Source of the DNA: Jacaranda mimosifolia
Lineage: Eukaryota; Streptophyta; Magnoliopsida; Lamiales; Bignoniaceae
Length of the DNA: 64,000 nucleotides
NCBI GenBank assembly: GCA_018894105.1
Contig: CM032117.1
Coordinates: 39,784,501 to 39,848,500, forward strand
Direction: 5' to 3'
In this document: piece after piece, positions 24,465 to 37,539 of the stretch
Layout: every line of letters begins with the position of its first letter
Position numbering within the stretch: position 1 is the first letter of the stretch
Translations under genes and position numbers: made by a program
Notes under the pieces: model-generated
Told to the model about the DNA's origin: nothing
The model's database searches: none
The model's input: the letters and a program-made list of their open reading frames with translations, nothing else

Positions 24465-24650
24465 TATAATACAACCCACTTAATCATTACATCGATCATT
24501 AAAAACTTACAACATATTCATATCTCTTCACTACCTATACATAATAATAATAATAATAATAATAATATAATACAACCCACTTAATCATTACACCAATCAT
24601 TACAAACTTACAACATATCCATATCTCTTCACTACCTATACATACATATA
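24465..24650. repeat. Direct duplication of about 84 bp separated by (ATA)n
   Basis: Copy 1 starts at about 24465 and copy 2 at about 24566. Both begin TATAATACAACCCACTTAAT and end CTTCACTACCTATACATA, with a few substitutions. The ATA repeat between them probably mediated slippage or unequal exchange. Confidence 0.8.
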
Positions 24651-25030
24651 TACACAATATTTTTTATGATTATCCTTACAATTAAAAAAATTCTTTAATA
24701 TCAAATTTCACTCCCAAACACCAATACAAAAAAAATGATTTGATATTTACAGCAAAAAATGCTTCATACAAAACATAATCAAACATATCAAAACTCTCCA
24801 ACCCCCATTTTTTACTATTTTTAAAAACATAACCAAATATCAATCACATTCCCCAACCTTCATTTCACACTCTTCCACAATTCTTTCATTATTCATTCTA
24901 CCAAAACACACAATAAACACATAATAAAATCAAACATAAAACATATCCAAACACTACCTAGAATATTTTAAACAAATGAATTATTGTAATGAGGATTTAA
25001 GAGACAACGTGTTGTGCATATATATACATA

Positions 25031-25050
25031 TGTGTGTGTGTGTGTGTGTG
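25031..25050. repeat. (TG)10 microsatellite
   Basis: Ten perfect TG units, preceded by TATATACATA. Confidence 0.9.
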
Positions 25051-25471
25051 TAAATTTTCGTGATTTTTGGGCAATAGATATGGTTAAATTAATCATTTTT
25101 AGTCATACTCAAAGAAAATTGTTATGATAATTGTTATTCTCTTGTTCTTTATTTATCAAACTAAAAATAGATAAATAACTTCATCGAATTTTTTACTTCA
25201 ATTGTAATATATTATATATTCAAACAATCAATATGAAATTTGATTTTCAACATGAAAGATAGCTCGTAAATCTATCACCAAAATTAAAAAGCAACCTTTA
25301 TTTAAATTAGACATGAATGGGTAATAGGTATACCGTACATATTAAAAAATTACTTCTGAACATGTAACTCATAAAATCATAAGAAAAAAAAGAGTGAAAA
25401 CATTCCATCACCATTCACTCTTCTGGAGCCAAAGAAAATTCTTCCTTGATATAAATGTGAATTTGTTTTTC

Positions 25472-26350
25472 TAGGGGTGTTCAAATCCAATCCAATCCCA
25501 AAAAAAATCGACGAACCCATCCAAAAAATCGAAAATCGATTAAAATTGATTTTTTTTGTTTAAATTGGATTTATTTTTTTATACCGATCGATTCGGTTCG
25601 ATTTTCGGTTTGAGCCTAAAAAACCGAGTCAATCCAAACCAAACTGATTTATTTACTAATAATATAAAAATATATAAATATATTTAAATAAAACTAAACC
25701 TATAAGTGTAAAGTGTAAACCCTAAACTTAATTTTCCACTTATTCTGTTTAGATTTAATTGTTCTTTATGTAAATTTTGGACATGTTCAGTTGGTGCATC
25801 AACCCTCGAAAACTAATTATACATGGAGGTTGCTGAAGGTATTAGATGTATTTGTTGCTGCCATTAAGAATGATTTTTAATGAGGATAGTCTTTGCGGAA
25901 TTCCCTTGCCCGCTTTAATTTTTTTTTTTTTTTGTTGAACTGGAGATTCGAACCTATATTATACTGGAGGCTGCAATTTCGTCCCAACTTCTTCTACTGT
26001 TGCTGACCAATTACTTTTGTAATTACTCTTTTGGAAGTCAAATTTGAAACTTGATGAATTGATTAATTATGTTTATTGCTGACTTCTTGTGCACTTATAT
26101 AATTTTATAATCTAAGTGTTCTTACTTAATTTAGTTCAATTCTGTTGCCAAATGATATTATTTTTACTTACTTTTCAAAAAAAAAAAAATTAAAAAATTG
26201 AATAATCGATCCAATCCAAAGTGATTTAAAATAAATTGAATTTACAATAAGAATCAAATCAATCTAAACCAATTTAAAAAATATTATATAATTTGGATCG
26301 ATTAACTTTTTACTCTAAAATCGATTTAATCTAATCAGCGAACACCCCTA
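25472..26350. mobile_element. hAT-type non-autonomous element (879 bp)
   Basis: The ends are TAGGGGTGTTC at 25472 and its complement GAACACCCCTA at 26340-26350. The 8-bp flanks are TGTTTTTC and TGTTTTTT, a near-perfect target duplication of hAT length. The inside is AT-rich with repeated CAATCCAA-like motifs and a T-run; no transposase is seen. A related element lies at 53130-53915. Confidence 0.75.
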
Positions 26351-26708
26351 TGTTTTTTCATCCAAAGTGGAAAAAGAAAAAAGCTTTTTTCTAGTGGGCT
26401 CCACACGCCATCCTCCACCGAACCACTTTGAATCTGATCTCACAACCCAAAAAACACACTATAGTGTGTACTATGTGTTTCAGCTTTTGTACTTTCCCTT
26501 CATAAGCCCGTGTGATTTCAGTTGCTTTAATTGTTTTTTATATTAACCAATATATTATATATTACCCCTTTGACTCTTTCTTCCGAACTAACTATTTTCA
26601 ACAGTCTTTTTCTTCCATCTCTCTGTAAACTTTCTCCCTTTGCATACTCAAAACGCAGAGAGTCTTTATCAGACTCTGCCCTCTCTCCGATTTCCCTGAA
26701 CTTGGTTT

Positions 26709-29700
26709 ATGAGGTAAGTATATTCTTCCACTGCCAATTTACCCTGTACTTCGTCTACTGATATTTGTTCTTTCTTCGTCTTCCTTCTTTTTTTTAAATG
26801 AAATTGTTTCAATCTGTTCCGGCTTTTATACTCAGATCTGCCGTTTTCTTTAATATTTGGATGTGTGATTAATTGTTGGATTAATTTATTGGACGGTTGA
26901 TTAGGACTTATGAAGCTTTGTATTTTAATCCTGGTTTGTTTTGGTATAGCTCAAGGGGGTTCTGTTATCCTTTCCTTTTAGTGTCGACTTTTTTGCTCTC
27001 ATCTGAGGTGAATCTGTTATTGGGACTTCAATGGAGAGACGTCTTTTTCGATCATTTTCACACAATCATGATTGAAATAAGGCGTATATATTAACGTTTT
27101 GTCCTTTTTTCTTCCTGCAGCTCGAAGGAGAGACCCACTCTCGGGTAAGTTTATTGACAACTTTCAAGAAATTACATAAAAAGAAATTTTCGAGTGCTTG
27201 ATATGTACTTATCGAGGAATTATAGATGAATTGTAGTCTTATGCTCATTTCAAGTTTCTTGAAGTCAAGTTCTCCACAATTATCTTTAAATCAAGTTTTC
27301 CAGAATTATGACAAAAGTTTTCTTCTTTCTTTTTTGAATTTCAAGAAAAATGGCATTTTAGCATTCTTTGTTTTTAAATGACTATTGGAGAAGTTGATGT
27401 TCTTATACATGAGTGGATTTCATTGCTCACCTTCCTTTCTCAGCTTCTTTTGTTTTCACGAGTGTTTTTTTTTTTTCCCCCTCAATAATATTACTACAGT
27501 GGCACGCGGATTAAGACCCGCAAACGGAATATTGCTGCGCCGCTGGATCCTGCAGCATTTTCGGATGCAGTGGTCCAGATTTATTTGGATAATGCTGGTG
27601 ATCTGGTACTTCTGTTTTTCTTCTTCATATTTTTATTATTCTCACTGTGTTGCCTACTGTTTGATGCACGTGCTTCAATGAGAGCCACTATCCACAGGAA
27701 TGGGGTGGATGCAGGGTATGTTAAGTGATGATTGCTGTAAATGTTTGTTATGCAGGAACTTGTCGCTAAGAGCATTGAATCTTCAGACCTTAATTTCTCT
27801 AGATACGGTGACACCTTTTTTGAGGTAAATTTCTTGATTTTTTATTTTGCTGCATGTAATATTGTGACAAGTCTGAAACTAGCAGCATAATTTTGGAATT
27901 GATGTGCCACACTTGTTCTCTTTTACAGAAAATGGGGGAAAAGTTCCAGAAACGTTTGTTTTTGTTTTGGAGTGCTTTGAGAGAATATTTTGGGAGAATA
28001 TATTTTGGAGTGAGATGGGACAATTTGTTAAGAATGAAATTATGTTTGGTTATATTTTGGGAGAAAAGACAAATTTTATTGTAGATATCTTTTATTGCAA
28101 GTTTTTATCTAATTAGTGGTGTCACATCAAAATTTTATATTATTATATGTCATTTTTGTAGTGATATAATAATTGAAAAATATATATTTACATTAAATAA
28201 TAATTGGAAGATATAAGTATATATGTATATATATTTGATTGATTTAATGGTTTGAATTATAACTTTTTGATATTATTTTGGGAGGAAAAGTTGAATTTTT
28301 GGAAAAATGTCTTTTCAAAATATTTCTAGAGGATGTTTTCATTCTCCGGAAACAAATAGCCTTAATTTGTGGTGCTTGTTGTGTATGTAAATTAGCTTGT
28401 ATCTGCAAGTCAATTTACATGGCATCAAGGATGCTGTGGTATATTTATGAATTCTTAGAATGCAGTATATAATTGTGAAAAGACGCTGAGGGAAAAGCCC
28501 CATTCCTCCCTTCTTGAACAGAAATAACAGAAATTGACTAGCAGTTTGCCAGTTTTGGTAAATATTGCAGACATTTTTACTAGCAAATTCTTTTTGACTG
28601 TTCTAAGCATTCTTCCTTTAGACATCAGATTCGAGATTAGTTCGATTTAAGCTTAACCTCCTGCTGCTCTCCTGTAAAGATATATACATTTTAAAATTTA
28701 ATTGTTCGCCTTGTTGCTTGACTTCTAATGTTTTTCATTCATAACACTCAATTTTCATCCATGTTTTTTTTCCTGTAACAAGAGTTTGTGTAGCTTTCTT
28801 AACTGCCACATCATATGTGCCATTTGAAATACTGAACTAAATCTGTCTCAGTTTTGCTTTGCATTTTCAATTTGTGCAGTGTTAAAAATGAATTATTCTA
28901 TGAGCTGATCTTTGGGTGTGTTATTATACTTCTTTTTGTAGTCCTACCTGGCTTCTGTCAGTTGAACTTGTTCATTGCATGAATACAGGTTGTCTTCAGA
29001 GGGGCGCGTACACAACCTGGCACAATCAAACTTGATGAGGGGGAGCACCATCCTTACTCTATAATTGATTGTGAGCCTAAGCGTGAAGTCATTTTGCCGT
29101 CTGTTATATATATACAGAAGATCTTGAGGAGGAGGCCTTTTCTTATAAAGAATCTTGAAAATGTTATGCAAAGATTCTTGCAGTCTTTGGAACTTTTTGA
29201 AGAAGATGAAAGGAAGAAGCTTGCAATTTTCACTGCACTTGCTTTTTCTCAGAAGTTGTCTGGTCTCCCACCTGAGACTGTTTTCCAGCCACTGCTCAAA
29301 GATAACCTTGTAGCGAAAGGCCTAGTTCTCTCATTTATCACTGATTTCTTCAAGGAATATCTGGTTGATAACAGCCTTGATGACCTGATTACAATCCTGA
29401 AGCGGGGTAAGATTGAGGACAATCTTCTGGAATTTTTCCCATCAGCAAAGCGGACACCAGAAAATTTCTCTGAACATTTCACGTAAGTTTCCTCACAAGT
29501 GGGTAGGGTGTGGTTAGTGTGCCATATTTTTATTTGATTAGCTGGATGAATTGCTTAAGCCTTCTGATTTCTTTTCATAAGCTTTATTTTACAGAATGAT
29601 GCATAATGGAAATGGATCCATTGTTTTCACTGTTCATTTTATGTTACTGTGTGCCCTATAATGTGAGCTATGTTTTTGGATGATGGTAATTTTTCTTTTA

Positions 29701-31563
29701 ATTCTTTTTTTGGTTTAATTGTGATATGGACATGTTAGGCTGATGTTAAAAAGCATATCTTAGACTTCCGTAGGTTAATGATAAAGGGCTGTGACCCAGC
29801 ATTATTTTTAACATTTAGGGTGGTGAGGAGCTGAGTGCCCAGTTCTTTTAATTCTGACATTTGCCAGAAGTTTCTAATTCGCAGCTTGTTGTCTTTCTGA
29901 ATATTACCTTGTCGGTGAATTTTGATTTGGATATGTATTTCTTCTGAGGAGCTGAGTGCCCAGTCCTTTCTATTCTGACACTGCTGCAAGTTTAGTATAA
30001 CAGTATTTTACTAATGATAGAACATTCTCTCTGCTGTGATTATTCTCTTCTGTTTTCTAAATTGTTGAGATTTAATTTTAATATAGGTAGCGGCTGATAT
30101 TCTGTTTAATCTGCAATTACTTACCCTTCAATTATCTGATGCCACAGCAAGGAAGGGCTTCTACCATTGGTTGAGTATAATCAGAAGAAGATATTTGAGG
30201 TGAAGCTTAAGGAAATGAAATCTGCACTAACAAGTCAGATAGCAGAGGAAGCTGATATATCTGAAGTCATAGAAACTGTCAAACAACATGTTAGAGATGG
30301 TAAATTTCCAGATATTGAGGCTGTGCGGATTCTATGGGATGTACTGATGGATGCTGTTCAATGGTCTGGAAAGAATCAGCAGCAGAATGCCAATTCAGCT
30401 CTGCGTCAGGTATTACCTAAAAAATAGTGCTGGGTATGAACAGATTCATAGTTTGATTAAAGATTCAATAAGGTATGACGACAGCACCACATTTTGATAT
30501 GATTTCAGCTTCAGCTGCTGTAAATTCTTGAACTTAGATGCATTAGTGGTAATTAAGTTATTTGATTGCCTAATGGCAGGTTATACTGAACTTGACATAT
30601 TGGTAATGTTTATTTAGAGCATAAAATTTTTGATTATTATGCCGTTATGTTGTATGGGTCTTGTTATGGAACTGCAACAAATTCCTGGAAGATCATTTTC
30701 ATCCCTTATTGCTGTTACAATGAAACATCCTTTTGCAATAATTATTCGAAGTTGGTTTACATGTGATTATGGAAACCAATCATCTGCTCAGCAATAATCC
30801 TTTTATGTGTTTCTATTTTCAGGTAAAAACTTGGGCTGAATTGCTGAATACCTTCTGCACCACTGGAAAGCTTGAGCTCGAACTTATATACAAAGTTCAG
30901 GTTCAGTGTTATGAAGATGCTAAACTGATGAAGTTATTTCCTGAAATAATAAGGTCACTTTACGATCAGGATGTTCTTGCAGAAGATACCATTCTTCACT
31001 GGTTCCGGAAAGGAACAAACCCTAAGGGCAGGTGTGCTGCTATTTTTAAGTAAATGCATTTCCATATTGTCATCCTTTATTTTTTGCAATCACACCTAGT
31101 TTTCTTTTTCTTTTCATCCCTCTTTGTGGCAGACTTCTAATTTATAAAGCCGATATTTCTCCTTGGCCGTTTCCTTTAATAGTTCCTTTATGTTGTTCTC
31201 TTGGTACTGCAACTTATTTGATATGAAGTTATTACTCAATAATTTTCCCATGTGGGGCAAAATCTTGGCTATGTCCAAGTGGAGGAGGCTGCATGGAATT
31301 CGAGAATCCACTATTGTAAACCAATATTTCGCTCGTTTTTTATGTTTTCACATGTTTCTAATTTTCCTTGCATGGAATTGAGGAATGTCTGAATGATTTC
31401 CACAGGATGTGATAAACCTGTGGTTATCTCTGCTGTTTGCTTTGGTTCTAAAATTTCAGTTTCTCAATATTTATCATCTTGTTTTTGTCCTTACAGACAA
31501 ACCTTTGTGAAGGCATTGGAGCCCCTTGTGAAATGGCTAGAAGAGGCAGAGGAAGAAGAATAA
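26709..31563 (+). CDS. eIF5-mimic protein / BZW-type W2-domain protein
   Basis: Homologue of animal 5MP/BZW proteins, cytosolic translation regulators. Their C-terminal W2 (HEAT) domain resembles that of eIF5 and binds eIF2-beta and eIF3, competing with eIF5. Coding exons: 26709-26713 (ATGAG), 27121-27144, 27500-27605, 27756-27824, 28989-29482, 30148-30409, 30823-31031 and 31497-31563. All joins are GT-AG and in phase, giving 411 aa, the length of the plant family. The N-terminus MSSKERPTLGGTRIKTRKRN is conserved. The middle (ILRRRPFLIKNLENV, LPPETVFQPLLKDNLVAKG) is the MIF4-like part. The W2 domain covers about residues 245-405 (VKTWAELLNTFC, LYDQDVLAEDTILHWFRKG), with the acidic tail WLEEAEEEE. 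The start codon is chosen because only ATGAG|C joins in frame to the conserved microexon. The gene looks intact. Confidence 0.95.
29824..29988 (+). repeat. Duplicated ~42-bp motif inside intron 5 of the eIF5-mimic gene
   Basis: GAGGAGCTGAGTGCCCAGT followed by a similar TTCTGACA block occurs at about 29824-29865 and again at about 29946-29988. The intervening DNA is unique. A pair of small RNA genes was considered, but no clear C/D or H/ACA signature was found. Confidence 0.6.
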
Positions 31564-32380
31564 ATCAGCCATGTTATAATTTCCAACTTGCCTGTTTGCT
31601 TTTTGCCTTGTTGGATAAAGAAGAAGATATGAACTGAATGAATGTTGTTGTTCTTATTCATATGGTTTGACATGGATGATGTTGCGTTGATGAATTGCTT
31701 TTATCGTAAGACTCTACTGTGTGTCTGTGTGTGTGGGCATCAGTAGTCTTAATACAGAGCTATGTGATTCACATATGAGATGGAAACTGCAAAAAAATGG
31801 GGAATTACTTGCTGGTATTCCAGGTGCTGCGGAATTCATGTAAAATTTTTGCATGCACTTTGGTGGGAAAGATACCAAATGGAGCGTGGTCACAATGTGA
31901 ACTATATATAAGCTTTTTCTGATGTTGGGTGACCCCCACTGTGCATGAACATCAAGTGCAGGTATATATATAAGACCTTGTAATCATTAATAGAATTATA
32001 AAAAGAAAGTGTCTAGTTTTATTATGTAATTCATACTAAATGCATGAAATCAAGTGGAATTATATATATTTCTTGGAAGGGAATGGGGGGGGGGGGGGGT
32101 GCTTTTCCTAATTTCGAACGACATAAGATGCAGTCTATATCTTTTTCATTATCTGGTAATGTCTTTTATCAAAATTGAGAGGTGTTTGGTGGATGGATAT
32201 TTATCTCACTCACATTATTATACTTATACATACAGATCTAAAAGAAAAGGCTTAATATGGCAGACAATTCCAAAAGGCAAAAGGTAACGACCGAGTCCCG
32301 TATTTCATTCCTGTGATAGGTTAGTATTCCACTGTTAAATTACAATGCTGCTTCCTTCTTCCTTTTTACCCTTTGCATGG
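31564..32380. other. 3' flank of the eIF5-mimic gene and spacer
   Basis: Holds the 3' UTR (about 31564-31800) and non-coding DNA with a run of 15 G at 32085-32099. No other gene is supported. Confidence 0.5.
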
Positions 32381-32382
32381 CC

Positions 32383-32389
32383 TATAAAA
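32383..32389 (+). promoter_or_regulatory. TATA box (TATAAAA) upstream of the membrane-protein relic
   Basis: TATAAAA in CCTATAAAACCACCCC lies about 260 bp before the first ATG pair at 32642/32645, with a pyrimidine-rich leader between. The position is plausible for a plant core promoter, but its use is unproven. Confidence 0.4.
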
Positions 32390-32641
32390 CCACCCCACTC
32401 TTCCATGTTACGAGTCTTTCTTTCTTTCTTTCTTTTTTTTTTCCCCTCCTCAAACTTCTTCCTCATCATATGTATTGTCTCCTGAGCTACAGCCCATCTA
32501 ATTACCTCTCGAGATCAACATCAATTCTATATATAATTATTTTATTAGATTTTCATTATATCCCTTTTAAAAAACAAAACAAGTAGAAAAATTTTCTTTT
32601 CTTTCTTTCTTTTTTTTCTTTTTTTCACTTGGTGTAAGTGC

Positions 32642-33091
32642 ATGATGGGAAATTTCTTCTGCACGCTTAAGAACCAGCTCAAGGACAAACTTGTGCCAAG
32701 ACTACTAATACCTCAGCCGCAGGAGGCAGCGCGGCAGACGTGAACAATATTCCTGCAATACCACAAGTACAGTTGGACTGGCCGCTCTGCATCATAGGGT
32801 ACTGCCTAACTTCAGCCACCGAAATTGCTGTCCAATATTCTTTGCAAGCTGGAACGTCTATGATCCCCTTATCAATCCTCCTGCTTTCGCTGGCGACGGT
32901 GTTGGCTTTCGCCACCACTTTCGTGGCAAAGATAATCTCATCCCAGTGCAGGGATTTTCTTCGTCACCACAGTTTTTTGTTGAGCCATAACAATCCCCTT
33001 TCCCGTGTGGCTCAAGATCATTTCTTGGTTTATCTATTTTGCTTCTTTTCTAGCCATCTTTGGACACTCTCACCGCACTAAACAACAACTG

Positions 33092-33126
<35 letters not shown>

Positions 33127-33148
33127 GGAATATAATGATTGGAATTAG
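32642..33148 (+). pseudogene. Small multi-pass membrane protein, frameshifted (family not identified)
   Basis: The first frame starts MMGNFFCTLKNQLKDKLVP and is followed, one frame over, by a long hydrophobic stretch without its own ATG: WPLCIIGYCLTSATEIAVQ, then IPLSILLLSLATVLAFATTF. From about 32945 the first frame again gives membrane-like sequence (IPFPVWLKIISWFIYFASFL). The pieces together look like a three- to four-helix plant membrane protein that needs two frame changes and passes one TGA near 32982. The (TTA)n microsatellite at 33095-33126 would be read as a polyleucine tail, ending at TAG 33146-33148. Either it is a pseudogene or the assembly carries base errors. I do not recognise the family name. 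Confidence 0.45.
33095..33126. repeat. (TTA)n microsatellite
   Basis: About ten TTA units; they overlap the 3' end of the decayed membrane-protein frame. Confidence 0.9.
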
Positions 33149-33149
33149 T

Positions 33150-35585
33150 GTGATTTTTTATTCTTCTTATTCTTATTTTTTATTTGGTCGAGGTAAGAGG
33201 TGAGCTTTTTGTTTCTAAATAAATTTGTCCTATAATGGTGTTGACAATTAAATAGTAACCATCCCCTAAAATACAACAACCACTTTGAGAAATAGCAACA
33301 CTACATATCTCTCAAACTAGCAAATTAAAATTGCATTAAACGCATTTCAAAACTAGAACTAAGAATGCTATGATGCTTAAAGCACTAAATGCTTCTAATG
33401 CAATTTGAATGAATGAATGAATGAAATGAGCTAACTAAGAGGATCAATTTATAGTTGTATTTATAGTTGTTATAAGGATGCTTCTTAATGATCATGACTA
33501 TTTAGTAAGGTTTTCAATTAAGTTGACATATCTTTTGGAACAATACAAATCGAACATACACGTTTGTCAGTATTGATTGTATCCACAGCCACAACCATTA
33601 GAGGTGGCAAACAAACAATCATATCTATTTATAAATTTGCATATAGCTAGCCATAACCCTCATTTCTAATTTCCTTGAGTTTAACGATATTTTATCTTCC
33701 TATTTTCATTTTACAATTTAATCATTTAACTGGTCTACCCTAAGCTAGTGCATAATAACATCATGGGATATTTCCCATAGTTCCATCACACATCACGTAA
33801 ACACATCTCAGTTCTCTCTTATGAAACATATTAGCTCATTCTTGAAGCCTGGGCTTTTAGGGATCCAATCTTGGTAGTCTTCAGGGGATCGCCTAGGAAG
33901 ATTTCCACAGTCTTGGGCTTATCTCTAGCTTTGAAATCCAGTTCTTCAGTTTTTCTCTTTTAGTTCCAAGATTCAGAGAGAATGAAGTCTCTGGCGCCTT
34001 CGGTTTAGTCTGTTGCCGGTGTTGAAGACACGTCCAGTCGGCCAGCTTTTCTTTCCTCACACCAGGGAGTCACATTGGCACAAAGAATTCGTGCCATGGA
34101 TCTCATCCGCACTCTTAGCGTTCCTTCTGTGTCATTTAGAATTTCCGCAGACAGTACCAGGATGATGCTGTATGAAAATGGAATCAAGATCTTTTCCGGT
34201 AATCAAGAAAGATCGAGGTTCTATTCTCTGGAACATAGTGTAGAGAATTCTCAACTTTTGAAAGTTTTCCAAGATTCTCAAATTATTGCAAATGATTTCT
34301 TATGCCCTATTTCTCTTTAAGGCTTAGTATTTATTGTTTATTTATTAATGGGCTTTAGCCATTAGGGTTTTGTTGCCCTTCTTCATGGGCTTACTTAATT
34401 CGGGCTCTCTAACTTTTTATTTAATGATTCACTTTGATAAATGGGCCTTTTTCAATCTTTTTTACTCTTTTACTATTGTGGGCTTTATAAGTCATATTAA
34501 TAATTAAATGAGCTTCTGCTCTTTGAATGTGCTTTGTGCAGAGTCCGAGCTCAGAATTTTTGTAGAATGATTTTCTTTGCCCATATTAGCTTTGGAAGTT
34601 AATACTTATAGTGGATTAATATTTAGTGGGCTTCAACTTGCTTGGGCCCCTATGGACTTAATTTATTGGGTTGATTGACCTTTTACTTAGTTATTTTTAT
34701 TTAATTGGGGCCCTTAATAGTCCTTTTTTTTTTTTTTAGCTCTTTTGGTCTTATTTTTCCATATTACTTATATATAGCCCAAAATATTTCCTTGTAATAG
34801 TCAAATATTGTTGAGCTAGTTACAAACTAATTAATTAAAGGTCTTTCAGCTTGTATTCAACTATTTCCACCAATTGTGCCTGAAGTTGTTATATCAATCT
34901 ATCATAAACTGGGCTTGTTTTGTGTTGTCCTAGTGTGTCTATAAGCCAACTATAATGTAATTTTACATGTTCATTTGGTAAGTATTGAACAAAGCTTGGA
35001 TTAGAATTCCTTCTATAATAGAGTATACAAATTGATGATGCACGCATTAGTTGGAGTTTTTTTGCTTTCGAAAAAAACACCTTGAAAGGTAAGAAAAGAG
35101 GAACATCATATAAATAATCTCATCTCAAGTCCTTCAATATAGGATAGGACTAGGCATTATCATAGCTTTGGGGCTCATGAAGAGGATCATAGCCTTTCGG
35201 TCTAGGAATTTATGAAGAGATATATAGCTATTGTTCTCATAAACAAATGATGACTAAGTCCATCACCAAACATGGATGTCCAATTATGTTGAGATATTAT
35301 TCCCTCAACATACATTAATGGAGGATTTTTTCCTAAAGAGGTATTTCAAAAGATAAGATAGGAGATCAACTTATAAATTATTTCAATCCTTGAGTGTCTA
35401 GGAATTTCCATTTTCTATCTATATTTCATATACTTGGAAACTAAAGCATATTTTGACTCCCTTTGGCACCAAAAATAGTCTTCTATGAAATAAAAATCAT
35501 TTTGCTAATGGAGTGCCAAGTGTAAACCATAAACTCATCTCATTCTTAACTTGGCTTCAGTCTTGACGGTTGATAGCTTGAGTAA
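33150..35585. other. Intergenic DNA, nothing recognised
   Basis: AT-rich and non-coding. An open stretch at about 33981-34319 (including RIRAMDLIRTLSVPSVSFRI) has no family I recognise and no splice or promoter context. Repeated GGGCTT/GGGCC motifs at 34320-34700 suggest old retroelement DNA, but no ends were found. Confidence 0.4.
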
Positions 35586-35590
35586 CTATA

Positions 35591-35904
35591 TGATATAACA
35601 AATTAAGACCCTAATGGCAAAAAAAAAAAAAAAAAAAAGCAAATAAGGGCCAAATTAATTAAATAAAAAAAAGGGGCAATAAGCCTAAAATTTAAGCCCA
35701 CTCTAGATCAGTTCCCCAACCCGAGTGGGTCGAAGCCCACTAAGGACATAATTAGTACAAATACCAATTTTCAAAACAAAAAAAATATTTAAATAGTCAT
35801 TTATAAAACTCAAGTTCTGACTCACGCAAGCGTGTTTCAAGATCAGAAACCTAACATTCATTGGTTTTCGAAAAGGAACCATAATCCATCTACATACAAC
35901 ATCG
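35591..35904 (+). repeat. 5' LTR of element X (~314 bp)
   Basis: Begins TGATATAACAAATT and ends ACAACATCG before the PBS-like TTTGGTACC. It aligns with the interrupted copy at 38670-38750 and 49162-49349, including the shared GGGCCAAATTAATT motif. An A-run of about 20 lies inside. Confidence 0.55.
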
Positions 35905-37539
35905 TTTGGTACCAGTTGTAGGTGCTCTCTTCTAGCATACAAATACTTGAGGATGCAAACTAGATCCAGAATTCAAGACTACAATGCCATAGTGGTACTC
36001 TAAGGAGAGAACACAGAGAGTAATTGACCAACAACACAGCTGCTTCCAACAGCAAAACGAATGCCTAAGCATCCCCAACACTAGAACCACCACCGATGCG
36101 GCAAGCTCCTGCTCCTTGGGGGACTAACACTACAAACCACTCAATAGGTCCTAAAGGCTCTGGCAAAAGATGCCCCAATGTGGGTAGTAGTGGAGGCAAT
36201 AGCACGGAGTCCTGCAGAACATCACCCATCGAGGTTCACTACAGAACTACAAAACACCACATTCCAGAGAGCCAATCTAGCAGATTGCGCAGGAGATAAC
36301 AATAGTACTAGCAGATAATACCTCAACACAAACCATAACAAGACATTGACCCTATATGCTGCACATCATCCCCCATGAGGTGACCAACCCTGAGTGCTCA
36401 GGGAAAGGGGTAAACCCATGGTTGCCCCCAAAACTAATTACCCATGAGGTGATCGGATTGAAGAATGGGCTATCTCCAAAACTCAATAGGGCAGCTGGAC
36501 CCCTATTGCTAGCTAGCACTGCTAGCCCCTTAGATTTAAAGCAACCAATATCATAGTGTGATGAAACTAGAGATCCTCGAGAATTCTAAGATGGCAACAT
36601 GGAACGCAATATATTTTATGATCTGAGCAAGCAGCCTGATATAAGGTAATCTATTCGACCCTATCGAATCGTGCCTTTACTTGACTCAACCAACTACATG
36701 CTAGAGCCCTCATGGATTAGAGAAGTTAATGTAGTGCCTTATGTGCAACTTTTCTGTCAACTGGAGATACTCTCCAAGACAGCAATCTGTATATTCACCT
36801 AAAAGCAGAAGAAGGGGAAGGCCTGCGAGAGTACTTTGTCCAAATGGTATATAAGAGTACTAAACCATTAGGCCTTACGCCTCTTCTGTATTCTTAATCC
36901 TTTTTCCCATATAAGATTTAACAAGTAGTAGATGGTTCGAGCGTGCTGCACTAGTGTAAATAGTTTTTGTAACTAGCTACTAATTGTATAGGGCCTAGAC
37001 TTTTTATGTAAAAATTAATGTATGTACTTTTATGAACAAGTAGCTAGCTCTACATAAGCATATGACCTGTTATGTTGTCTCAAGGATGTTAAATTTGAAT
37101 TCAGCTTCTTTTAATGTAAATATTATGCAAATATATAGGTCTGTGTATTAGTTATCTTATGTTGTGATGTGGCCTTATGAAGTGTTATATAGTAGTATGG
37201 GATAGTAAGTTGGAATGAGTAGTATTCGGATTGATATAGATTTATTTAAATTGAAAATTTTGGAGTACATATTTTGTTTCGAATTTTTGTGAATAAGATT
37301 AGGGTAGCATTTCGACTTGAAGCAGGCACCTCCCGAGCGAGGTGCTACATTGATCGACCAATGTCAAACAATAGCCTTCCACATATATTTACTATTGTAC
37401 ACTTAAACTCAATGTGCTGCCCATACAAGGCTTGCTTCCCTCTCTCGTTAGTGGAATGCTAAGACAAGTCAACATATAGTTGTTCAATTGACACTAGAAG
37501 AGTTATAAGGAAAGAGAGAACATGTAACACTCAAAAAAG

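Noticed and set aside
23816..24961. A MITE bounded by TGGTGTTTGGATTGATTTA and the complement of AAACATATCCAAACACTACC
   Set aside because: The ends are only loosely similar, no target duplication was found, and AT-rich repeats make chance similarity likely.
29735..29990. Possible C/D snoRNA pair in intron 5 of the eIF5-mimic gene
   Set aside because: No properly spaced C and D boxes with a closing stem could be identified.
34005..34320. Open frames on both strands near 34.1 kb
   Set aside because: No recognised motif, no promoter or splice support; chance frames in GC-richer DNA.
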